This document shows, piece after piece, positions 31,275-37,080 of a DNA stretch of 37,089 nt; the first letter of the stretch is position 1; each line of letters starts with the position of its first letter. The translations under genes and the position numbers were made by a program. The DNA is from a virus. Below the pieces are notes generated by a model that saw only the letters and a list, made by a program, of their open reading frames with translations, had not been told where the DNA came from and did no database searches. The DNA lies in the IMG/VR virus record IMGVR_UViG_3300044638_003266, positions 1 through 37,089 of that record; one strand, 5' to 3'.

Positions 31275-32045
31275 ATGAGCGAAACACAATTAGCAACAAT
31301 TAACAACGGAGTTGCCCAACATATCCGACAGGCGACTGATGTTGCGGGGGCTTGCCGAGAAATCGTCAAGGCCACCGCACAACGGATTGGCAATCGTGAC
31401 TATGTTCGGGTAGAGGGCTGGCAATCCATCGCAGTTGCCCATGGATGCGTAGCTTCGGCAAGGGATGTCGAGCGCACCGATGAAGGCTGGAAGTGCATTG
31501 GCGAAGTTCGCCGAATGGACAACGGCCAAACAATCGCAACTGCCGAGGGATTCCTTGGCTTCGATGAGGATATGTGGGCAAAGCGTCCGACCTATGCACA
31601 GCGGGCAATGTGCCAGACAAGGGCGATCAGTCGGGCTTGCCGCTCGGCCTTCGCCCATGTCGTTGTATTGATCGACCGCAACCTCTCAACCACTCCAGCG
31701 GAAGAAGTTCCCTTCGGTGGTTTTGAAGATGCCAAGCAACTCAATACCGAGAAATACGAAGAGCCTTCCAAGGCAGAGATCAAAGAGATCACGGCAAAGC
31801 TGGTTGAAGAAAAGAAAACCAAGGATTCCGAGATTAAGGATATGGTCGTTGGGTTTGGCAAATACAAGGGGCAGACCGTCCGCCAGATCGCCAGATCATC
31901 TGAAGGCTTCGGTTGGTTAATGTGGTTGATGGAACAGCCAATGAAGAACGCCCCAGACGGACAACCCTACAAAAAGGATGTCCAGCTTCGGGCAGTAATT
32001 AAGGCAGTAATTGATGAGGATAAAAAAGATGACATCCCCTTCTGA
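31275..32045 (+). CDS. Phage recombination / ssDNA-annealing-type protein with SSB-like acidic tip
   Basis: A 256-residue protein. Residues about 1-140 resemble phage proteins linked to RecT/Rad52-type annealing: VRVEGWQSIAVAHG, a beta region (WKCIGEVRRMDNGQTIATAE), and RAMCQTRAISRACRSAFAHV. From about 190, VVGFGKYKGQTVRQIA and GWLMWLMEQP form a small module also seen at the end of some exonucleases. The last residues, DEDKKDDIPF, copy the DDIPF tip by which bacterial SSB recruits partners. AAAGGAA gives a good ribosome site. Placement after a nuclease gene supports a recombination role. Confidence 0.65.
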   Translation: MSETQLATINNGVAQHIRQATDVAGACREIVKATAQRIGNRDYVRVEGWQSIAVAHGCVASARDVERTDEGWKCIGEVRRMDNGQTIATAEGFLGFDEDMWAKRPTYAQRAMCQTRAISRACRSAFAHVVVLIDRNLSTTPAEEVPFGGFEDAKQLNTEKYEEPSKAEIKEITAKLVEEKKTKDSEIKDMVVGFGKYKGQTVRQIARSSEGFGWLMWLMEQPMKNAPDGQPYKKDVQLRAVIKAVIDEDKKDDIPF

Positions 32046-32229
32046 CTCTGCCTTAACTCAAATAGATAGGTCTTTGTCTGCCTTGGCAAACACCGTGGCA
32101 AAGAAAGAGAGGGAAGCCTGTGCAGAGCTTGTTCAATCCATGGCTGATGCAGAGGAAGATCAAGTAAGGAAAGACCTTCTCAATGATGTGGCAACCGCCA
32201 TTCGGAGGATGCCCAATGCCAAGTATTGA
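32029..32229 (+). CDS. Small helical hypothetical protein
   Basis: A 66-residue protein from the ATG at 32029, overlapping the annealing gene by 17 bases. It is almost all amphipathic helix (IDRSLSALANTVAKKERE, LVQSMADAEEDQVRKDLL). Not recognised. It overlaps the next gene by 14 bases. Confidence 0.45.
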   Translation: MTSPSDSALTQIDRSLSALANTVAKKEREACAELVQSMADAEEDQVRKDLLNDVATAIRRMPNAKY

Positions 32230-32434
32230 TTTGCAAATACCCAAAACAAAGTTTGGGTTAATAGAATGGAGGGACACAGATGATAAGCCGCAGGAAAATG
32301 ATAGATGCCTTGTTGTTATTGGAGTCAGCGTCATGGTGGCTCGCTTCCACCACGGCGAATTTTATATGGATAATTGGACAAGAGCTAACACGGTTCGTTG
32401 TTGGTCGCCGTGGCCGAAGGCTCCTATCTCATAG
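32216..32434 (+). CDS. DUF551-like small protein
   Basis: A 72-residue protein with IEWRDTDDKPQENDRCLVVI and a closing VRCWSPWPKAPIS, matching the W-x(n)-D-x-P ... W-x-P-x-P layout of DUF551-type phage proteins. Role unknown in this family. The ATG at 32216 lies 14 bases inside the previous gene. Confidence 0.5.
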   Translation: MPSIDLQIPKTKFGLIEWRDTDDKPQENDRCLVVIGVSVMVARFHHGEFYMDNWTRANTVRCWSPWPKAPIS

Positions 32435-32442
32435 GGAGATTT

Positions 32443-32583
32443 ATGCAAGAAACATTACTAGAACTTGGGAAATTGATGGTTCTCATTGGCCTAGCTGTGG
32501 GATTTATATTCGCAGGGTTGGTAGGCTTGGCACTTCTCGCTGGCTGGGCGTGGGACAAGTTGGAAAGGATGCTAAATAAATGA
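32443..32583 (+). CDS. 46-residue membrane protein
   Basis: From the ATG at 32443 with GGGAG six bases upstream. One or two membrane helices (LMVLIGLAVGFIFAGLVGLA, LLAGWAW) and a basic end. The stop overlaps the next start by ATGA. It is not near the lysis genes, and the function is unknown. Confidence 0.5.
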   Translation: MQETLLELGKLMVLIGLAVGFIFAGLVGLALLAGWAWDKLERMLNK

Positions 32584-32789
32584 GCGTTAAAAGGCTTACA
32601 TACTTAAAGCAATTACTTCGATACACAACGGCGAGACTCAAAGACATGAGGAAGGACTGGACTCACGCACAAGAAAAGAATTACAAGGATATCCTAGCCC
32701 ATGCAGACTTAGCCGAGGTGATGGCAAAAGAACTATTAGATCGCGCCAAGAAATACCAGAAGCGTGACTTGGAGAGCGGTAAAAAGTGA
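32580..32789 (+). CDS. Small basic helical protein
   Basis: A 69-residue, Lys/Arg-rich helical protein (YLKQLLRYTTARLKDMRKDW, VMAKELLDRAKKYQKRD) tied to both neighbours by four-base overlaps. It precedes the replication gene directly, so a helper role in replication is possible. Family not recognised. Confidence 0.5.
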   Translation: MSVKRLTYLKQLLRYTTARLKDMRKDWTHAQEKNYKDILAHADLAEVMAKELLDRAKKYQKRDLESGKK

Positions 32790-33544
32790 AGTTGCCTTGG
32801 CTTAAATTTTATCCGGCTGATTGGCTTTCGGATGAAGCCCTTCGGGGTTGTTCCCCGGCGGCTAGGGGTCTTTGGGTCGATATGATTTGCCTCATGGCAA
32901 AGTCCAAAAGGCATGGCTATCTTATGGCTGGGGATAGCCCAATGGGGGCAGAGCATATCGCTCGAATCTTCGGTGAAAGCCTTGAAACAACCAGCGGCTT
33001 GCTCGTTGAATTGGCACAGGCAGGGGTCTATTCAGTCGAGGAAGATTGCATATTTTCACGCAGAATGGTGAAAGATGAGCGTGGCCGTAAGTCTAACAGG
33101 GAAAGGATTTTGCGTTGGCGTAACGCCGATGTAACGCCTCCTGTAACGCAAATGAAACGCTCTTGTAACGCCGATGTAACGCCGCAGAAGCTAGAAGCTA
33201 CAGAAGCTAGAGGCCAGAATAATAGAGAGAGGGCGCAAGTGCGCCCCACGCTTTCGCAATGGTCGGATTACGCAAAGAGCATCGGATGGACTGGCAAAGA
33301 TGTTCAAGGAGCATTCGACCATTATGAAAGCAACGGATGGAAGGTCGGAGGCCGTGCGCCTGTTAAGGACTGGCAAGCCGCCGCAAGGAATTGTTTCAGA
33401 AGGAACCAAACCACAAATCAGAAAGGGAACCACACAATGCAACCAAAACCGCAACCGAAATCATCGTGCGAGTCCGCGCCCCTATACAGGCGTATGGGCT
33501 TCACCTCATTTTATGATTGGGAAAAGGCAGGTTGCCCATCATGA
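32786..33544 (+). CDS. Replication initiation protein candidate (winged-helix, DUF1376/O-like)
   Basis: A 252-residue protein. The N-terminal 110 residues (WLKFYPADWLSDEALRGCSP, ARGLWVDMICLMAKSKRHG, VYSVEEDCIFSRRMVKDE) match the winged-helix head of phage replication proteins. The middle (about 110-150) is low-complexity and is encoded by an array of 11-bp repeats. A second helical domain (LSQWSDYAKSIGWTGKDVQG, APVKDWQAAARNCFRR) may contact a host helicase loader. In lambda the O gene also carries the origin inside its reading frame. A leader-like sequence and ATG near the end may start a 35-residue product. Confidence 0.65.
   Translation: MKLPWLKFYPADWLSDEALRGCSPAARGLWVDMICLMAKSKRHGYLMAGDSPMGAEHIARIFGESLETTSGLLVELAQAGVYSVEEDCIFSRRMVKDERGRKSNRERILRWRNADVTPPVTQMKRSCNADVTPQKLEATEARGQNNRERAQVRPTLSQWSDYAKSIGWTGKDVQGAFDHYESNGWKVGGRAPVKDWQAAARNCFRRNQTTNQKGNHTMQPKPQPKSSCESAPLYRRMGFTSFYDWEKAGCPS
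33120..33186. repeat. Iteron array, candidate replication origin
   Basis: Six units with an 11-bp period start at 33120, 33131, 33143, 33154, 33165 and 33176; the consensus is GTAACGCCGAT, with the fourth unit reading GAAACGC. One extra base sits after unit 2. The period is not a multiple of three, so the copies are read in shifting frames and the repeat must be kept at the DNA level. An inverted GCGTT lies just upstream and three GAAGCTA-like repeats just downstream. Confidence 0.7.
33437..33544 (+). CDS. Possible internal start giving a 35-residue C-terminal product
   Basis: An in-frame ATG near the end of the replication gene is preceded by AGAAAGGGAACCACACA, almost the same leader as AGAAAGGAACCACACA ahead of the annealing gene at 31275. 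The product would be a Pro/Lys/Ser-rich lead and GFTSFYDWEKAGCPS. It may be a separate small gene fused in frame, or a copied leader without function. Confidence 0.35.
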   Translation: MQPKPQPKSSCESAPLYRRMGFTSFYDWEKAGCPS

Positions 33545-34104
33545 GCCTACTCAAAGCATTTGAAAGAACCGTGGACAGGGGCTTTGTGCCATACCGCAAA
33601 GTGCAACCCGAATATAAATCGCTGGCCGATCAAGCAATGGAATTTGAAAAGGGGGTCACTCTGCCAAAGCGAATCCAAGAGCTTGAGGAGCGGATCAATG
33701 GGCTTGAGTTGAGCCTTCAGATTATGCGGAACGCCAAGGAAGCCGACCCGGTGAAAGCCTACCTTGCCCCGCTTTGCTCAAGAATAGGCCAAATTGAAGC
33801 GCATTTGGGCCTAGAAAGGGCTAAGACCGCCGAACCGATAGACTTGCCGCAAATCATCGTTCCGCACGAATTAAGGGTTTTAAGGGGCAAATTTGGAAAG
33901 TGCAAGAATCGCAAGGTTGAAGTCGTCCAGAAGCGTTGGGCATTGTGGAAGGCTCAATACAAGGCCGGAATCCCAATGACGGTTATCGCTAGAGCTTGGG
34001 GTTGCGACCATGCCTCAATCTGCCACGCCAAAAAGCAGGGATGGGAGCCAAGCAAACAGGCTAGGCACAACTACCCGAACAAAAGAAAGTCGGCAAAAAA
34101 ATGA
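33541..34104 (+). CDS. Coiled-coil HTH protein
   Basis: A 187-residue protein from the ATG overlapping the replication stop. It has a coiled-coil segment (LPKRIQELEERINGLELSLQ), a middle helical region, and a C-terminal helix-turn-helix (GIPMTVIARAWGCDHASICH) with a basic tail. It probably binds DNA, as a late regulator or replication helper. Family not named. Confidence 0.55.
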   Translation: MSLLKAFERTVDRGFVPYRKVQPEYKSLADQAMEFEKGVTLPKRIQELEERINGLELSLQIMRNAKEADPVKAYLAPLCSRIGQIEAHLGLERAKTAEPIDLPQIIVPHELRVLRGKFGKCKNRKVEVVQKRWALWKAQYKAGIPMTVIARAWGCDHASICHAKKQGWEPSKQARHNYPNKRKSAKK

Positions 34105-34373
34105 GCTTCCATTTTGCATCCCAACTAACCATGGACTTCGTTGAGCCAACGGAAACTCACCACCCAAACAAACCCATCGGCTCCAAGCAATGCCAACAAG
34201 TGCTATCCCACTTGCAGAGCGGCAAGCCGATCACAGCCTTGGAAGCGTTGAGGCTTTACGGAATCTTTCGTTTGGCCTCTCGCATCCATGACTTAAAAAA
34301 GGCTGGACTTACCATCCAAAGCCGGGACATCCAAACAGAGAACGGCAAGAAGGTTGCCCAATACTATCTTTGA
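34101..34373 (+). CDS. Helix-turn-helix domain protein
   Basis: A 90-residue protein. KQCQQVLSHLQSGKPITALE, ALRLYGIFRLASRIHDLKK and KKVAQYYL fit the small winged-helix family frequent in phages (HTH_39-like). It is likely a regulator, and starts at an ATGA overlap. A TTGACATAA leader follows its stop. Confidence 0.7.
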   Translation: MSFHFASQLTMDFVEPTETHHPNKPIGSKQCQQVLSHLQSGKPITALEALRLYGIFRLASRIHDLKKAGLTIQSRDIQTENGKKVAQYYL

Positions 34374-34391
34374 ACAAGATTCGACCAGCCT

Positions 34392-34426
34392 TTGACATAA
34401 AATAAACACAGCCTAAAGAAATCCTA
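34392..34426 (+). promoter_or_regulatory. TTGACATAA (copy 6) plus GAAATCCTA composite leader
   Basis: TTGACATAA at 34392-34400 and GAAATCCTA at 34418-34426 occur in one 53-base gap, the latter touching the ATG at 34427. The leader of the glycosyltransferase gene has the same two parts in the same order. Confidence 0.5.
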
Positions 34427-34732
34427 ATGGAGATCGCCCCCATCGAGTCCGACCAGTTGAGAGCCGAAAGGCTTTTGATTGAGCTATGCCCGGACAACTC
34501 CGAGCTTAAAAAGATCACGAAGGCCGGACGCTCACAGGAACGGATCAAGATGCTACGCCAAGTAATCGAAAGGTTACTGCTGAACGCCATCCCAACGGCG
34601 GTAATAGCCAAGACCCTAAAGATGGAACAACCCGTGATTCAATACCATGCCCGATGGCTGGAAAAACACGGTAGGGTAATTAGGCCAAGCAAGCATAGCC
34701 ATTGGATTTGGGCAAAGGAGGGCTGTGAATGA
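34427..34732 (+). CDS. HTH DNA-binding protein
   Basis: A 101-residue protein. The C-terminal half is a helix-turn-helix (IPTAVIAKTLKMEQPVIQYH, WLEKHGRVIR) with a basic and aromatic tail. The N-terminal half is helical and acidic, perhaps for pairing. It heads the methyltransferase unit and overlaps it by eight bases, so it may control it. Confidence 0.6.
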   Translation: MEIAPIESDQLRAERLLIELCPDNSELKKITKAGRSQERIKMLRQVIERLLLNAIPTAVIAKTLKMEQPVIQYHARWLEKHGRVIRPSKHSHWIWAKEGCE

Positions 34733-35478
34733 GTTGGCTCTTTTCGCAGGCGCTGGTGGAGGATTGCTTGCGAGCAAACTACTTGGATGGAGAACGGTTT
34801 GCGCCGTTGAAATTGATGCCTATTGCGCCAATGTTCTTGTCGCAAGACAAAACGAAAAAATCTTGGAACCCTTCCCGATTTGGGACGATGTTTCAACCTT
34901 TAACGGAGAGCCTTGGAGTGGAATTATTGATGTGGTTTCTGGCGGGTTTCCGTGCCAAGACATATCAGCCGCCGGAGCCGTCCACGGATTTACAAAAGGA
35001 GTTGAGGGGGGGGGGGCGGAGCGGACTTTGGCGACAAATGGCAAGAATTATTGGCGAAGTTCGACCCAATTTCGTCTTCGTGGAAAACAGCCCAATGCTT
35101 GCTAGCCGAGGATTATCAAGGGTCTTGGGCGACCTTTCCCAAATGGGGTATGATGCAAAATGGGGAACTTTGGCGGCTTCAAAATATGGCGCACCCCACA
35201 AAAGAGAACGGATGTGGATTTTTGCCAACGCCAGTGGCAAGCGAATGGAGAGACAAGGCCAAGGCAAATATTCTGAAAAAATTAGACCGTGGGGGCAGAT
35301 TAGCGAGGAGGATTTGCACAATATGGAACCTTTCACAGCCCATAAAAGTTGCGGCGAATCCCCGCTTCTCAGAGTGGATGATGGGATGGCCTATTGGATG
35401 GACAGAATTAAAGCCATTGGGAATGGACAAGTTCCAATCGTGGCTAAAAACGCAATCGAGGAGCTATTAAAACTGTGA
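34725..35478 (+). CDS. C5 cytosine DNA methyltransferase, frame interrupted at an 11-G tract
   Basis: From the GTG at 34725: motif I LFAGAGGGLLAS, VEID (II), and GGFPCQDIS with the catalytic Cys (IV). At the G-run 35006-35016 the frame as written leads to a stop at 35105. The frame one base on continues the enzyme: RSGLWRQMARII, FVFVENSP (VI), GAPHKRERMW (VIII) and AIGNGQVP (X), to the stop at 35478. Ten or seven Gs would join both halves (KGVEGGGRSGLW). The target-recognition part is short. It would methylate cytosines in phage or host DNA. A read or assembly error in the run, or true phase variation, may explain the break. Confidence 0.8.
35006..35016 (+). repeat. 11-G homopolymer (possible phase-variable tract)
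   Basis: Eleven Gs in a row lie within the methyltransferase gene, just after the PCQ motif. Such tracts slip during replication, transcription or translation. All three downstream frames carry open sequence of different meaning. Confidence 0.85.
35006..35470 (+). CDS. Overprinted third-frame protein linked to phage cytosine methyltransferases
   Basis: A frame open from the stop at 35003 to 35470 reads ADFGDKWQELLAKFDPISSS, then WATFPKWGMMQNGELWRL, GCGFLPTPVASEWRDKAK and NPRFSEWMMGWPIGWTELKP. I recognise this pattern (FDP-x-SWKT, TFP-GM, LPTP, NP-WM-G-P-GWT) from proteins and C-terminal parts that go with phage cytosine methyltransferases. It lies wholly over the methyltransferase C-terminus in another frame and has only a TTG (35051) as an early start. 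Entry from the upstream frame would need twelve or nine Gs, or a -1 slip on the G-run. Confidence 0.45.
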   Translation, partial: GGGGGADFGDKWQELLAKFDPISSSWKTAQCLLAEDYQGSWATFPKWGMMQNGELWRLQNMAHPTKENGCGFLPTPVASEWRDKAKANILKKLDRGGRLARRICTIWNLSQPIKVAANPRFSEWMMGWPIGWTELKPLGMDKFQSWLKTQSRSY

Positions 35479-36008
35479 GAACTGACGGCCAAGACCCAGC
35501 GGACAGCATCGCCGCATCCTACACGGTCGATATGGCCGATCAAGTGGACAAGCTGGAGGATGTCGTTAGGGAAAGGCTGGCGCACCTCAAAGCCCAAAAT
35601 CCGGCCATGAATTTGGACGAACTGGCAAGGGCAACGGCTCAAATCATAGAGGAGACGATCAAGACAGAGGGCGATAGCCCGATGCTCCGAACAAAAAGGG
35701 ACGACACTTTGGACGAAGCCCTCCTAGCCCTAGCAACCAACCGAAGCCCAGACAGCCTAACTAGCATTGCAAGACGCTACCTCAACCCAAACACAAACAA
35801 GCCATACACAAGAGCCGCACTTTCGGCGCGGCTATCGGAGCTAACCCAACGGACAGGGCTTGTTTTGAGGGTGCAACGGAGTGAAAGAGTCCGGCAAATC
35901 TACAAAGAGCGAGCCTTGCGGGTGCATGAAAGAAGGCGGAAAGAATGCCCGAAATGGAACAAGGACGCATGGCAAAAGGGTTTAAAAAGGCGATGCAAAA
36001 AACGGTGA
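35475..36008 (+). CDS. HTH-like hypothetical protein
   Basis: A 177-residue protein from a GTG overlapping the methyltransferase stop (GTGA). The first half is acidic helix (QVDKLEDVVRERLAHLKAQN); near 90-130 it has SIARRYLNPNTNKPYTRAAL and SARLSELTQRTGL, which look like a DNA-binding helix pair; the C-terminus is very basic (HERRRKECPKWNKD). It may be a DNA-binding regulator or packaging factor. Family not named. Confidence 0.5.
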   Translation: MRTDGQDPADSIAASYTVDMADQVDKLEDVVRERLAHLKAQNPAMNLDELARATAQIIEETIKTEGDSPMLRTKRDDTLDEALLALATNRSPDSLTSIARRYLNPNTNKPYTRAALSARLSELTQRTGLVLRVQRSERVRQIYKERALRVHERRRKECPKWNKDAWQKGLKRRCKKR

Positions 36009-36301
36009 GAACAGGCTCAAAAGTTGTCTGCGTGGATGATCGGTTCCCGCCCGAACTGCTCCTGTTCTATAACTGCCTACCAATAAAAGATAGGGTCTAT
36101 AAGGTAAGGGATATGGGCGTTGGGCTTTCAAGCACAGGCGAACACGGCGAGATCGTTGTCTATTTGGAGGGCATGGAGAACCCCAAATCAGCCAAGCCGC
36201 CGCACCCGGAACGAGGCTTTGCAGAATGGAGATTTAGAGAGATTGAGCCACCAAAAGAAGCAGAGGAATTTGCTGAAGAATTAGCCGAGGCAACCCCCTA
36301 G
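35993..36301 (+). CDS. Conserved hypothetical protein with VCVDDRFP motif
   Basis: A 102-residue protein. SKVVCVDDRFPPELLLFYNC, LPIKDRVYKVRDMGVG, then GEIVVYLEGMENP and AEWRFREIEPPKEAEEF match a small beta-rich family I have met in Verrucomicrobiota and their phages. The ATG at 35993 overlaps the previous gene by 16 bases; ATGs at 35969 and 35945 would add 8 or 16 basic residues. Function unknown. Confidence 0.6.
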   Translation: MQKTVRTGSKVVCVDDRFPPELLLFYNCLPIKDRVYKVRDMGVGLSSTGEHGEIVVYLEGMENPKSAKPPHPERGFAEWRFREIEPPKEAEEFAEELAEATP

Positions 36302-36352
36302 ATTTTTAACCCCTACCCCCACCCAAATCAAACCAAGGAGACATCCCAAGAA

Positions 36353-36853
36353 ATGAGCAAGCAAAGCCTAGCCAAAAACGATAATGAAAAGACCATCGGC
36401 CTAGAACTCAAGAAGGTCATGGGCGCATTAGAAGATAGCCGAGAGGCCAGCGTTCAAAGCATGGCCGAGACTATCAGCCTAGCCGCAGATGCAGGCGACA
36501 TAATCTTGTCAGCAGAAACAGAAGGGCTAGACCTCCAAGAAATTTTAAAGGTGGGGGGGGTATCAAACGAACAAGCTCGAAGGCTTAAAAGGGTTGCGAA
36601 CACGAGGCCATCCCTATCCAACCCGCAACCGGGCGAGCTACGCCAACTAGCACTATGGTCTGGGATTTTGCCAGACCCAATCGAGAACTCCACCCCCCGC
36701 CCTCCTAGGCCGTGGCATCAATACATCATAGCCGCGAGGCAGTGGATCAGCCGAAAGAATGTTTGCGAATGGTCAAGCTCCCAAAAAACCGACTTCGTGG
36801 CAGAAGCCAAGCAGATCGTTGATGCATGGTTCGAGGCCGGAGGGCAACGCTAG
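36353..36853 (+). CDS. Hypothetical protein of the right end
   Basis: A 166-residue protein preceded by CAAGGAGACATCCCAAGAA, a strong ribosome site. An N-terminal helix, then ASVQSMAETISLAADAGDII and LDLQEILKVGGVSNEQARRL, which resemble the early part of phage DUF3102-like DNA-binding proteins; the end is Trp-rich (WHQYIIAARQWISRKN). A run of eight Gs at 36553-36560 falls in frame within its coding sequence. Confidence 0.5.
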   Translation: MSKQSLAKNDNEKTIGLELKKVMGALEDSREASVQSMAETISLAADAGDIILSAETEGLDLQEILKVGGVSNEQARRLKRVANTRPSLSNPQPGELRQLALWSGILPDPIENSTPRPPRPWHQYIIAARQWISRKNVCEWSSSQKTDFVAEAKQIVDAWFEAGGQR

Positions 36854-37080
36854 CTACGCGTAGGGGCATAAGACACGGCGAAAAAACAAAGCCAAATACA
36901 GAACAAAACGAGACAAAATGACCAACCAGCATAGCGCGACTTACGAAAGTTTTTATAGTGTAAAAAGTCAACGACTAACTTTTATAAACGCTTGGTTTGT
37001 TAGTAGTTTGTGTAGTATGCGTAAATATTTAAGCCACAACAACTTAGATAACTTTTACTTTGTAAAAAACCTAGAAAACA
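36854..37080. other. Non-coding right end: palindrome and AT-rich repeats
   Basis: After the last stop lies CTACGCGTAG, a perfect 10-bp palindrome, then about 200 bases of AT-rich DNA with AACTTTTAT (36977), AACTTTTAC (37050) and inverted AAAGTTTTTATAG-like sequence. With the leader at 69-86 this would flank a joined end on both sides, as terminase-binding sites do at cos. I see no gene, tRNA or clear promoter. Confidence 0.4.

Noticed and set aside
33187-33212. GAAGCTA repeats as part of a CRISPR or separate array
   Set aside because: Only three imperfect short copies with tiny gaps; no spacers of CRISPR length. Kept only as a flank of the iteron region.
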